Shown here piece after piece: positions 56,678 to 64,000 of a DNA stretch of 64,000 nt. Each line of letters begins with the position of its first letter. The stretch's first letter is position 1. Under the pieces are notes generated by a model. That model searched no databases, was not told the DNA's origin, and was given only the letters and a program-made list of their open reading frames with translations. Where the stretch lies: positions 55,553 through 119,552 of the forward strand of contig JADKIH010000016.1 in the NCBI GenBank assembly GCA_016721305.1, in the 5' to 3' direction. The stretch comes from Bacteroidota bacterium (GTDB lineage: Bacteria > Bacteroidota > Bacteroidia > AKYH767-A > 2013-40CM-41-45). The position numbers were made by a program, and so were the translations under genes.

Positions 56678-58531
56678 ATGATTACAAAACTCTTCACTAT
56701 AAAAAATTCACACACCGCCGCTAAGCTTCTTTTTTCTGCTTTGCTGGCTCTCGTCTTTTCGTTTTCTTCTTTCGGTCAAGCGTTGCAAGATCGTCAGCTT
56801 GCCGATCAGTATTTCAATAATGCGGAATACGAAAAAGCAGCTGAGCTCTATGATAAACTCATGGACCGCGATCCATTCGGAACGTATCCGCAGTATTATC
56901 GTTGTCTCCTTGCTTTGAAGGATTATGAGAAATCGGAAAAGCTCGTCAAGAAAATGAGCAAGAAGCAAGACTCGCCCATATATCTTGTCGATCTCGGCTA
57001 CATCTATGCTTTGCAGGGACAAACGGACAAAGCCAAAGCACAATACGACAAAGCGCTGAAAGGTCTTAAAGGCGATCAGGGCGCGATCATTTCTTTGGCA
57101 TCAACTTTCCTCAATAAAACCGAACCTGATTACGCGTTGCAAACATATTTGCAGGGACGAAAAATGATGAACGGTATTTATGGTTTCTTTTTTGAAATGG
57201 CAGAAGTGTATTATCAGAAAGGTGATTTTACAAAAATGACGGATGAATATTTAGATGCTGTGGCCGATAATCCGATGATGCAGCAAAGTGTGCTGAATAT
57301 CCTGCAGGCTCGTGTCGGATTGGATCCGGATAATTCGCGCACTGAATATTTGCGTACATCTTTATTACGCCGAATTCAGAAGAATCCGGAGCGCACGGAA
57401 TTTTCTGAAATGTTAATCTGGCTTTTCATTCAGCAGAAAGATTTCGATTCAGCTTTTATTCAGGCGAAAGCATTGGATAAACGTGAGAGAGAAGATGGCA
57501 GTCGTTTGATGTCGATTGGTTCGATGGCGGTTTCAAATCTGAACTACGATGTCGCCATCAAATGTTTTCAGTACGTCATCGACAAAGGTCCGATCAATCC
57601 GAATTACATTCAGGCGCGAATGGATATGCTGAATACGTATAACAAAAAGATCACAGAGAATAATACGTATACGCTTGCTGATTTGCAGAAGCTCGAAAAG
57701 GATTACGAAACTACGCTCGCCGAATTGGGAAGAGGTCCGCGTACATCGGGCATCATTCGCGGGCTGGCGCATCTTCGTGCTTTTTATCTGGATAATACAG
57801 ACTCGGCAATTACAGATCTGGAAAATACAATTGCCATGGCCGGATTGGCCGCTCAACCGAAAGCCGAATGTAAGCTAGAGCTCGGTGATATTTTGTTGTT
57901 CACCGGCAATGTGTGGGATTCGGATTTACTGTATAAGCAAGTCGATAAAGATTTCAAACACGATCCGATGGGTCAGGAAGCTAAATTCCGCGGTGCTCGT
58001 CTCGACTATTTCCGCGGCGATTTCCAGTGGGCGCAGGCGCAATTAGATGTTTTGAAATCCGCAACTTCGCAACTGATCGCCAATGATGCATTGAGATTGT
58101 CGCTGCTCATTTCCGATAATCAAGGCTTGGATTCTACAACCGATGCACTCATGCTGTATTCGAAAGCCGACTTACTCAGCTTCCGAAATAAAAACGACGA
58201 AGCATTAGCCACGCTCGATACACTACTAAAAAATTTCCCTGATCATTCACTCGTCGACGACTCCTGGTTTAAGATGGCCGAGATCATGGACGCAAAGCAT
58301 AACTGGAAAGAAGAAGATTCGCTCTATGCTCTCATCGTCACAAATGACAGCGCCAGCGTCATCGCCGACGATGCCCTCTACCACCGCGCCCAACTCTACG
58401 ACACTAAACTCAACGACAAAGCCAAAGCGATGGAACTCTATCAGGATTTGATTGTGAATTATCCCGGTAGCGTTTTCGTTACCGAGTCGCGCAAAAGATA
58501 CCGTTCCCTTCGGGGTGACGTGGTCAATTAG
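56678..58531 (+). CDS. Tetratricopeptide-repeat protein, exported
   Basis: This 617-residue protein has a signal peptide (about residues 15-36, ending SSFGQA) and about a dozen helical TPR-like repeats. Examples are ADQYFNNAEYEKAAELYDKL, YIYALQGQTDKAKAQYDKAL and, near the C-terminus, LYDTKLNDKAKAMELYQDLI. The C-terminal third resembles tol-pal-system YbgF/BamD-like TPRs. It is probably a periplasmic or outer-membrane-associated scaffold. Its stop codon (AATTAG) is the first unit of the GCTAATTA repeat block that follows. Confidence 0.8.
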   Translation: MITKLFTIKNSHTAAKLLFSALLALVFSFSSFGQALQDRQLADQYFNNAEYEKAAELYDKLMDRDPFGTYPQYYRCLLALKDYEKSEKLVKKMSKKQDSPIYLVDLGYIYALQGQTDKAKAQYDKALKGLKGDQGAIISLASTFLNKTEPDYALQTYLQGRKMMNGIYGFFFEMAEVYYQKGDFTKMTDEYLDAVADNPMMQQSVLNILQARVGLDPDNSRTEYLRTSLLRRIQKNPERTEFSEMLIWLFIQQKDFDSAFIQAKALDKREREDGSRLMSIGSMAVSNLNYDVAIKCFQYVIDKGPINPNYIQARMDMLNTYNKKITENNTYTLADLQKLEKDYETTLAELGRGPRTSGIIRGLAHLRAFYLDNTDSAITDLENTIAMAGLAAQPKAECKLELGDILLFTGNVWDSDLLYKQVDKDFKHDPMGQEAKFRGARLDYFRGDFQWAQAQLDVLKSATSQLIANDALRLSLLISDNQGLDSTTDALMLYSKADLLSFRNKNDEALATLDTLLKNFPDHSLVDDSWFKMAEIMDAKHNWKEEDSLYALIVTNDSASVIADDALYHRAQLYDTKLNDKAKAMELYQDLIVNYPGSVFVTESRKRYRSLRGDVVN

Positions 58532-58636
58532 CTAATTAGCTGATTAGCTAATGGGGGCCTTGTCGCATTGGAAATTTATTATCAATTAGTAACCGAATCA
58601 ATTAGCTAATTAGCTAATCGTCAAATCAGCTAATTC
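58523..58636. repeat. AATTAGCTAATTAGCTGA-type inverted repeats
   Basis: Left arm 58523-58552 and right region 58581-58636 contain AATTAGCTAATTAGCTGATTAGCTAA and related units, both of which are self-complementary in part. They occupy the whole space between the TPR gene and the DUF4286 gene. The family matches 9044-9256. Confidence 0.85.
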
Positions 58637-58642
58637 AAAAAA

Positions 58643-58948
58643 ATGATCATCTACAGCGTCACCACCAACATCGAAGACTCCGTAAAAGCCGACTGGCTTA
58701 CATGGATGCAGAGCACTCACATTCCTGAAGTCATGCAAACAGGCATGTTTAAAGAATACCGCTTTATGCGCGTGATAGGTGATGAAGAATCGGGCGGAGG
58801 AACTTACTCGGTTCAATATCTGTGCGAGAGCATGGAGAAGTTTAAAGAGTACGAAGCGAAGTTTGCAACGGCGTTGAGGGCTGAAACGATTGCGCGGTAT
58901 CAGGATAAGTTTATTGCGTTTAGGACGCTGTTGGAAGTTGTTGAATAG
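58643..58948 (+). CDS. DUF4286 family protein
   Basis: This small, 101-residue soluble protein begins MIIYSVTTNIEDSVKADWLTWMQSTHIPEVM, the typical start of DUF4286, a ferredoxin-like fold family of unknown function widespread in Bacteroidota. The later GGTYSVQYLCESMEKFKEY is also characteristic. It stands between two repeat blocks, apparently monocistronic. Confidence 0.82.
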   Translation: MIIYSVTTNIEDSVKADWLTWMQSTHIPEVMQTGMFKEYRFMRVIGDEESGGGTYSVQYLCESMEKFKEYEAKFATALRAETIARYQDKFIAFRTLLEVVE

Positions 58949-58950
58949 TT

Positions 58951-58990
58951 GTTCAAAGTTCAAGGTTCAAGGGTTCAAAGTTCAAGGTTT
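58951..58990 (+). repeat. TTCAAAGTTCAAGG-type repeat
   Basis: Five to six units of TTCAAGG/TTCAAAG follow the DUF4286 stop codon immediately. This is the same family as at 42180-42232 (complement) and 54095-54162. Confidence 0.83.
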
Positions 58991-59005
58991 AATGATTGAG
59001 GTGTG

Positions 59006-59857
59006 ATGTATAAGGTTTGGTTGTTTTCACTTTTACTGTTTTTTGTTTTTACGTATTCATTTGCGCAGGATAGGAGTGAAACGGTTTTAATCAAACGGAT
59101 GATCGTGGCTTGCGAGAGTGTGAAGTCGTCGAAGTTTACGATGGTTTCGACGGAGCGGATGCCGAATGGGAAGTTTGAAGTTTCTGAGATACTAGCGAAA
59201 GTAAAATACAATCCGAAGTCGGTTTATCTGTATATGGTGAAACCGAATGTGGGATCGGAAGCTTTGTGGATTAAAAGTGGCCCTGATTCAAAAGTACTCA
59301 TAAGTCCGGGCGGATTTCCGTATGTGAATGTTCGGTTCAATCCGCATAGTTCGTTGCTTCGGCAGGATTCACATCATACGATTGAAGAAATCGGTTTCGA
59401 GCAAGTATCTTCTATGATTCGTTATTCCTCGCAGCAGATGGGTGATAAATTCTATCAGTATCTAACGATCAAGGATACGGTGAGCTGGGATAATCACTCC
59501 TGCATTCAAATTGAATACGATTACCCCGGTTTTGCGTACTTCGACTATACAGTGAAGAAAGGGGAGACGATTACCTCCATTGCCGCCCGATATTTTCTAA
59601 ATGATTACGCCGTCCTCCAGGCCAATCCTTCCGTCCGCCACTTCGATTCCGTCAAGCCCGGACAAGTCATCAAAGTCCCGAATTTCTATTGCCGGAAAAT
59701 TGTATTCTTCATTGATAAGCTCACTTTTTTGCCCCTGAAGCAGGTGATTTATGACCAAAAGGGATTGTTTGAGCAGTATGAAATGAAGAGCTTTTTCCTC
59801 AATCCTTCTTTTTCTCCGGAGGAGTTTACCGAGGGGTATAAGGATTACAAGTTCTAG
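59006..59857 (+). CDS. DUF1571-like exported protein with inserted LysM domain
   Basis: This 283-residue protein has a signal peptide (MYKVWLFSLLLFFVFTYSFAQ). The body resembles DUF1571: a lipoprotein-carrier-like beta fold with FEVSEILAKVKYNPKSVYLY and GSEALWIKSGPDSKVLISPG. At 181-228 it carries a LysM-like module (YTVKKGETITSIAARYF to VKPGQVIKVPNFY), after which the DUF1571 fold resumes (KIVFFIDKLTFLPLKQVIYD). The LysM insertion suggests peptidoglycan binding in the periplasm. I use ATG 59006 in place of the GTG one codon earlier. Confidence 0.8.
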   Translation: MYKVWLFSLLLFFVFTYSFAQDRSETVLIKRMIVACESVKSSKFTMVSTERMPNGKFEVSEILAKVKYNPKSVYLYMVKPNVGSEALWIKSGPDSKVLISPGGFPYVNVRFNPHSSLLRQDSHHTIEEIGFEQVSSMIRYSSQQMGDKFYQYLTIKDTVSWDNHSCIQIEYDYPGFAYFDYTVKKGETITSIAARYFLNDYAVLQANPSVRHFDSVKPGQVIKVPNFYCRKIVFFIDKLTFLPLKQVIYDQKGLFEQYEMKSFFLNPSFSPEEFTEGYKDYKF

Positions 59858-59876
59858 CTGGAAATGTGCTTATTGA

Positions 59877-60193
59877 GTTTACCACGAGTTCACGAGTGCC
59901 ACAAGGAATCACGAGATTCTTGTGATTCCTTGTGGCACTTGTGTTCTTGTGGTAAACTTAACCATTGCACAAGATTCTTGTGATTCCTTGTGGCACTTGT
60001 GACCTTGTGGTAAACTTAACCATCGCACAAGAATCTCACCTTGTGGTAAACTTAACCATCGCACAAGAATCTCGTGATTCCTCGTGGCACTTGTGACCTT
60101 GTGGTAAACTTAACCATCGCACAAGAATCTCGTGATTCCTCGTGGCACTTGTGACCTTGTGGTAAACTTAACCAATTTGCACAAGAACTCTCC
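59877..60193. repeat. 58-bp tandem repeat array with inverted leading copy
   Basis: The unit is about 58 bp and contains CTCGTGGCACTTGTGACCTT, GTGGTAAACTTAACCATC and GCACAAGAATCTCGTGATTC. About four to five forward copies are seen, one shortened by an internal 22-bp deletion (about 60025-60060). The first element, 59877-59915, is inverted relative to the next, so they form a stem of nearly 39 bp. There are no unique spacers, so it is not a CRISPR. It takes up most of the gene-free stretch 59858-60253. Confidence 0.9.
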
Positions 60194-60206
60194 AAACGAC
60201 CGTATA

Positions 60207-60242
60207 ATTTGCTAATTTGCAAATCTTCTAATTTGCTAATTC
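60207..60242. repeat. AATTTGCTAATTTGCAAAT short repeat
   Basis: AATTTGCTAATT units, partly self-complementary, lie just before the rsmA start codon. They belong to a further small repeat family. Confidence 0.65.
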
Positions 60243-60253
60243 CCGCCCCCCAA

Positions 60254-61051
60254 GTGCAAAACGTAAAAGCCAAAAAAAGCCTCGGTCAACATTTCCTGAA
60301 AGACCTTGCCATCGCCGAACAAATTGTTGATTCGTTGCAGAACACATCGCTCTACAAAGATGTGCTGGAAATCGGTCCGGGGATGGGAATTCTCACCGAC
60401 TTTTTATTTGCCAAAAAAGAATTCAAAACGAAAGTGGTGGATCTCGATGAGGAATCGATTGCTTTTCTCCATGAGAAATTTCCGCTTCGACAGTCTGATA
60501 TCATCTTCGGGGATTTTTTGCAAATTGATTTCCGAAAAATTTTCCCGGGACCGTTTGCCATCATCGGGAATTTCCCTTACAATATTTCAACGCAGATTTT
60601 ATTCAACGTTTTAGACAATCGTGATTTAGTTCCGGAAGTTGTCGGAATGTTTCAGAAGGAAGTAGCCGAACGCATTGCCGGAACACCGGGCGGACGAGAG
60701 TACGGAATTCTCAGCGTCTTCATGCAGGCGTATTATGAAGTCGACGTTATTCTTCAGCTGAATGAAAACGATTTTCAGCCACCGCCAAAGGTGAAATCGG
60801 CTGTGTTGCATTTCCGGCGGAAGGAGAATTTTACTTTGCCTTGCGATGAAAAATTATTTCGCAAAGTGGTGAAGGCTGCATTCAACATGCGGAGGAAGAC
60901 ATTGCGCAATGCGCTCACGCCGATTGTCGGTAAAATTAATTCCGACAAAATTCCATTTGCCACTCTGCGCGCCGAAACACTGAGCTGGCAGAAATTTACC
61001 GAGCTCACCAATTATATTCAAGAACTCAATCTGAATCCGCCGAAATCGTGA
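60254..61051 (+). CDS. rsmA: 16S rRNA adenine-N6,N6-dimethyltransferase
   Basis: This 265-residue SAM-dependent enzyme dimethylates two adjacent adenosines in the 3' hairpin of 16S rRNA. Motifs are KKSLGQHFLKD at the start, EIGPGMGILTDFL (SAM site) and IIGNFPYNISTQIL (catalytic NxPY). I choose GTG 60254; the open frame extends back to 60209, but that part is repeat sequence. It ends in a GTGA overlap with the dehydrogenase gene, so the two are co-translated. Confidence 0.94.
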   Translation: MQNVKAKKSLGQHFLKDLAIAEQIVDSLQNTSLYKDVLEIGPGMGILTDFLFAKKEFKTKVVDLDEESIAFLHEKFPLRQSDIIFGDFLQIDFRKIFPGPFAIIGNFPYNISTQILFNVLDNRDLVPEVVGMFQKEVAERIAGTPGGREYGILSVFMQAYYEVDVILQLNENDFQPPPKVKSAVLHFRRKENFTLPCDEKLFRKVVKAAFNMRRKTLRNALTPIVGKINSDKIPFATLRAETLSWQKFTELTNYIQELNLNPPKS

Positions 61052-61992
61052 AGATACTTTTTGTAGATACCGTTCACCCGATACTGTGGGACAAGCTCGT
61101 TGCCGACGGACATACGTGCGTTGAAGCTCATCGTTTTTCGCTTGACGAACTAACTCCACATTTGAAAGAGGCAGATGGCATCGTGATACGCAGTCGTATC
61201 CGTCTCGACAAAGCCGTTTTGGATCTCGCACCCAAATTAAAATTCATTGCCCGCGCCGGCGCCGGAATGGAGAGCATTGATGTCGATTATGCGAAGAGCA
61301 AAGGCATTGCTTGTCTGAATTCACCCGAAGGCAACAGAAATGCCGTTGGCGAGCAGGCGCTGGGAATGCTCTTATCGCTTTTCAATAATCTCAATCGTGC
61401 CGACCGACAAGTCCGCTCCGGCCAGTGGATTCGCGAAGCCAATCGCGGACACGAGCTCGAAGGAAAAACTGTCGGCATTATCGGCTACGGAAATATGGGA
61501 AGTGCTTTCGCCAAAAAGCTCCAGGGCTTCGATTGCACCGTTCTCGCTTACGATAAATACAAGACCGGCTTTGGTGCAGCTCACGTAAAAGAAGCCAGCA
61601 TGGACGAGCTATTCGCCCAATGCGATGTGCTCAGTCTGCACGTGCCTCTTACAGCAGAAACCGAATACCTCGTCAACGACAACTACATTCAAAAATTCGC
61701 CAAACCTTTTTACCTCATCAACACCGCTCGCGGAAAGTGCGTTCGCATTCATGATCTTGTAAAGAATCTTCAAGGCGGAAAAATCCTTGGCGCTTGCTTA
61801 GACGTATTTGAATACGAAGACACTTCGTTCGAAAAATTCAGCATCGAAGCAGCGGGATTGAATGAGAATCCGGATTGGCAGTATTTAATTGGCAGCGATA
61901 ACGTAGTGCTGACTCCGCATATAGCCGGGTGGACGTTTGAGTCGCATCGGAAGATTTCGGAGGTGTTGTATGGGAAGATTGTGGGCTTGTAG
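61048..61992 (+). CDS. D-isomer-specific 2-hydroxyacid dehydrogenase (SerA-like)
   Basis: This 314-residue NAD-dependent enzyme may be a phosphoglycerate dehydrogenase or another 2-hydroxyacid dehydrogenase. It shows the arginine region IVIRSRIRLDKAVL, ARAGAGMESIDVDYA, the Rossmann motif VGIIGYGNMGSAFAKKL, NTARGKCVRIHDLV and the catalytic-histidine segment LTPHIAGWT. There is no C-terminal ACT domain. The start GTG overlaps the rsmA stop by 4 nt. Substrate specificity cannot be set from sequence alone. Confidence 0.88.
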   Translation: MKILFVDTVHPILWDKLVADGHTCVEAHRFSLDELTPHLKEADGIVIRSRIRLDKAVLDLAPKLKFIARAGAGMESIDVDYAKSKGIACLNSPEGNRNAVGEQALGMLLSLFNNLNRADRQVRSGQWIREANRGHELEGKTVGIIGYGNMGSAFAKKLQGFDCTVLAYDKYKTGFGAAHVKEASMDELFAQCDVLSLHVPLTAETEYLVNDNYIQKFAKPFYLINTARGKCVRIHDLVKNLQGGKILGACLDVFEYEDTSFEKFSIEAAGLNENPDWQYLIGSDNVVLTPHIAGWTFESHRKISEVLYGKIVGL

Positions 61993-62004
61993 TTTGCGCT
62001 TCTT

Positions 62005-62050
62005 GTTTCCCACGGAGATCACGGAAATTTGCAGGGAAAGACACGGAAAT
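62005..62050 (+). repeat. CACGGAAAT-type repeat, second site
   Basis: GTTTCCCACGGAGATCACGG followed by AAAT occurs here exactly as at 23367-23390, with a second ACACGGAAAT unit. The intergenic stretch 61993-62134 holds no gene. Confidence 0.82.
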
Positions 62051-62134
62051 TATTTCTTTAAAAAATCGACTACTTAATTGCAACAGGCAAAGTATCAGTA
62101 GAGGCTAGAATCCATATATTCTTTTCAAGCAAAA

Positions 62135-63403
62135 TTAGTTTTCCTGCAATACAACCTGGGCCGTCTGTCTGCTCCTTTGCTCCAACAAAACCTTCTTCCC
62201 TTTAGTCAACTGATCAATCGTAGAAGGATAGTAGTGACGAATCGTAATCAACTTTAAGTTCTCATTGTACAGCACGCGGAATTCTTTTTTCAATGCTTCG
62301 AGAAGAGCGGGGATTTTGTAAGGATCGTTGTCGACGCAGACGGAAAAACTGACGGCGGAATTTTGCATCAGATTGATTTTGATTTTGTGCGTGGCGAAGA
62401 TTCCGAAAATCATACTCATATTGTCTTCGGCGATGAAGGAGAAGTCTTTGGAGGAAATGGAGAAAAGGATCTGATCAAATTTATAAATGAAGCAGGGTAC
62501 AAGGGGCTTGGTGGCTTTGTAATTGCCAATGCTTGTTCCTTTTTCGCTTGGGGCTTTGAAAGAACAAACTCGGAGGGGAATGTTTTTATTTTCTAACGGC
62601 TTAATCGTTTTCGGGTGAATGACGGTGGCTCCGTAGTAGGTTAATTCTATCGCGTCGTGATAGCTGATCTGATCGAGCTTCATCGCGTCGTCGCTTTGTT
62701 TCGGATCGGCACTCATGACGCCGGAAACGTCTTTCCAGACAATCATTTCTTCGGCATCGAGGCAGAACGATAAAATCGCTGCGGTGTAATCGGAGCCTTC
62801 GCGGCCGAGAGTGGTGGTAAAGTTTTCCGAAGTTGAAGCTATGAAGCCTTTAGTAACGACAATATTATTTTTCTCAAGCAATGCCGGGATCTTTGTTTTC
62901 GTTAAGCGTGTGGTTAAATCCCAGTCTACTTTTCCTTCACGGTACGTATTATCAGTTACAAGCACGTCGCGGATGTCGAGCCAGCTGTTGGCGATTTTTT
63001 GTTCGTTCAGATAGGCACTGACAATCTTCGTGGAAATTAATTCGCCTTGCGAAACTATCTGGTCGTAGTAAAATCCGTAATTCTTTGCGGGCTCATCTTC
63101 GATTACCCAATCGATTTCTACGAATGAATTTTCTACATCGCCGCGCAAAGGATGATTTTCGGCAAAGCCTAATTCGTCGATGATGTCGAAATGGAATGTT
63201 TTTACTTCTTCGAGCAATGATTTGATATCGTCGCTCTGACTCATATATGCTTTTACAACTTTTTCAAGCGCATTTGTCGTCTTGCCCATGGCAGAAACTA
63301 CAACAACGATTTTTTGCTTCTTAAACAATGATAAAATCTGCCCTGCATTTTTCACGGCTGTTGCGTCTTTTACCGAAGCGCCACCGAACTTGAAAACTTT
63401 CAT
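62135..63403 (-). CDS. lysC: Aspartate kinase (monofunctional)
   Basis: This 422-residue enzyme phosphorylates aspartate, the first step towards lysine, threonine, methionine and diaminopimelate. The N-terminus MKVFKFGGASVKDA holds the KFGG motif; TTLGREGSDYTAAIL and VWKDVSGVMSADP are catalytic segments. Two ACT-like repeats follow from about residue 300 (LFSISSKDFSFIAEDNMSMIF). No homoserine dehydrogenase is fused. The GNAT gene lies 6 nt upstream on the same strand. Confidence 0.93.
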   Translation of the reverse strand: MKVFKFGGASVKDATAVKNAGQILSLFKKQKIVVVVSAMGKTTNALEKVVKAYMSQSDDIKSLLEEVKTFHFDIIDELGFAENHPLRGDVENSFVEIDWVIEDEPAKNYGFYYDQIVSQGELISTKIVSAYLNEQKIANSWLDIRDVLVTDNTYREGKVDWDLTTRLTKTKIPALLEKNNIVVTKGFIASTSENFTTTLGREGSDYTAAILSFCLDAEEMIVWKDVSGVMSADPKQSDDAMKLDQISYHDAIELTYYGATVIHPKTIKPLENKNIPLRVCSFKAPSEKGTSIGNYKATKPLVPCFIYKFDQILFSISSKDFSFIAEDNMSMIFGIFATHKIKINLMQNSAVSFSVCVDNDPYKIPALLEALKKEFRVLYNENLKLITIRHYYPSTIDQLTKGKKVLLEQRSRQTAQVVLQEN

Positions 63404-63409
63404 TGAAAA

Positions 63410-63889
63410 CTATTTTGAGTTGTATTTATTTATCTGAGCTTCCGTCATTTTGCAATCCAACCATTCTACATCAATCTTCGCTCCGAGCTTTTTGTAGAAG
63501 TCAATTGCCGGTGTATTCCAGTCGAGCACCTGCCAGTGAACTTGTTTTGCATTTATCTTTTTGGCTTCATCCATGTAAGCATCGAACAATTTTTGTCCGA
63601 TACCCTGACCGCGCATTTTTTCTGTAACGATTAAATCGTCGAGATAAAGTCCTGCGCCTTTCCACGTTGAGTACTTCACAAAGTAAAGCGCAATGCCTAC
63701 GATGACTTTATCTACTTCTGCTACATGAAATCCGAAAACGGGTTTTTCGCCGAAGCCATCGCGTTCCATATCGGAAAGCGTATTGGTTACTTCTTCGGGA
63801 GCTTTCTCAAAAAGTGCTAACTCTTTTACAAGGGAAAGGAGGGAAGGCAGATCTTTCTTTTCACCTCGACGGACTGTGATTGTTGACAT
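63410..63889 (-). CDS. GNAT-family N-acetyltransferase (diamine acetyltransferase-like)
   Basis: This 159-residue cytoplasmic acetyltransferase has the complete GNAT core: VEEVTNTLSDMERDGFGEKPV early, DLIVTEKMRGQGIGQKLFDAYM (acetyl-CoA loop RGQGIG) and WQVLDWNTPAIDFYKKLGAK near the end. The last segment and the sequence DDLIV are typical of the spermidine/spermine and thialysine acetyltransferase (SSAT) group. It is transcribed with aspartate kinase. The substrate is not proven. Confidence 0.88.
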   Translation of the reverse strand: MSTITVRRGEKKDLPSLLSLVKELALFEKAPEEVTNTLSDMERDGFGEKPVFGFHVAEVDKVIVGIALYFVKYSTWKGAGLYLDDLIVTEKMRGQGIGQKLFDAYMDEAKKINAKQVHWQVLDWNTPAIDFYKKLGAKIDVEWLDCKMTEAQINKYNSK

Positions 63890-63896
63890 AAATAAG

Positions 63897-63933
63897 CCGG
63901 GATTAGAGGGATTTAGGGATTGCCGGGATTGGT
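63897..63933 (+). repeat. GGGATTTAGGGATT short repeat
   Basis: Four to five diverged GGGATTW units lie upstream of the GNAT gene, in the putative promoter or leader of the aspartate kinase transcript. Confidence 0.65.
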
Positions 63934-64000
63934 TTACTTAGAGATGTATTCATTTATTTTGATTTGGTTAACACAGATTTGTGCTTTTATCGGAAATCAT

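Noticed and set aside
59877..60193. Possible CRISPR array
   Set aside because: The copies are directly adjacent and near-identical with no unique spacers, the first is inverted, and no cas genes are present.
60052..60273. 73-residue minus-strand ORF in the 58-bp array
   Set aside because: It is a translation of tandem repeats containing an internal sequence duplication; no independent support.

Overview
The window looks like a chromosomal segment of a Bacteroidota bacterium that I cannot place further. The reasons are two secreted proteins with type IX secretion (Por-type) C-terminal sorting domains, promoters of the Bacteroidota form (TTTG or TTG, about 17-21 nt, TAnnTTTG), a typical Bacteroidota ctaB/coxC/coxC/cox4/sco/DUF420 cluster, DUF3857 transglutaminase-like proteins and a biotin-dependent pyruvate carboxylase. 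No rRNA, tRNA, CRISPR array, prophage or transposase was seen.

Layout. Positions 2-24973 form a large surface-polysaccharide locus. It opens with the end of cysN and with cysQ (sulfate activation and PAP removal). A first assembly set follows: flippase, Wzy-like polymerase, sulfotransferase, two glycosyltransferases, a GNAT protein and a NodB deacetylase. An opposite-strand sulfide-oxidation cassette (sqr, tusE-like, dsrE-like; 9266-11335) sits in the middle. A second set follows: Wzi-like barrel, WecA-type initiator, wecB, wecC, a second flippase, a second Wzy, three glycosyltransferases and a heparinase II/III-type lyase. The gene content suggests a sulfated, deacetylated polysaccharide containing ManNAcA.

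Positions 25150-29396 hold haem O synthase and accessory or small subunits of an aa3-type oxidase. Then come trhO, a T9SS cargo protein, and metH behind a SAM-I riboswitch with its own terminator. These are followed by a second T9SS protein, an unrecognised protein with kinase-like motifs (38134-39180), a TolC/HlyD pair, tsaB, and pyc facing it. From 46639 to 53191 (minus strand) lie two DUF3857 proteins and a DUF255 thioredoxin-fold protein. The rest is housekeeping: rplU-rpmA, a DUF2461 protein, serS, a TPR protein, a DUF4286 protein, a DUF1571/LysM protein, rsmA with a 2-hydroxyacid dehydrogenase, aspartate kinase and a GNAT acetyltransferase.

Two cross-cutting observations matter most. 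First, many intergenic gaps carry short-period repeats from about a dozen sequence families, often as long perfect palindromes. Several of these supply gene stop codons, and one ORF runs about 80 codons into them. Second, four genes (a GT4 gene, sco, metH, hlyD) have single-base frame breaks in or close to short homopolymer runs. Sequence error is the simplest explanation, but metH breaks exactly at an A AAA AAG heptamer, the classic -1 slippery site.
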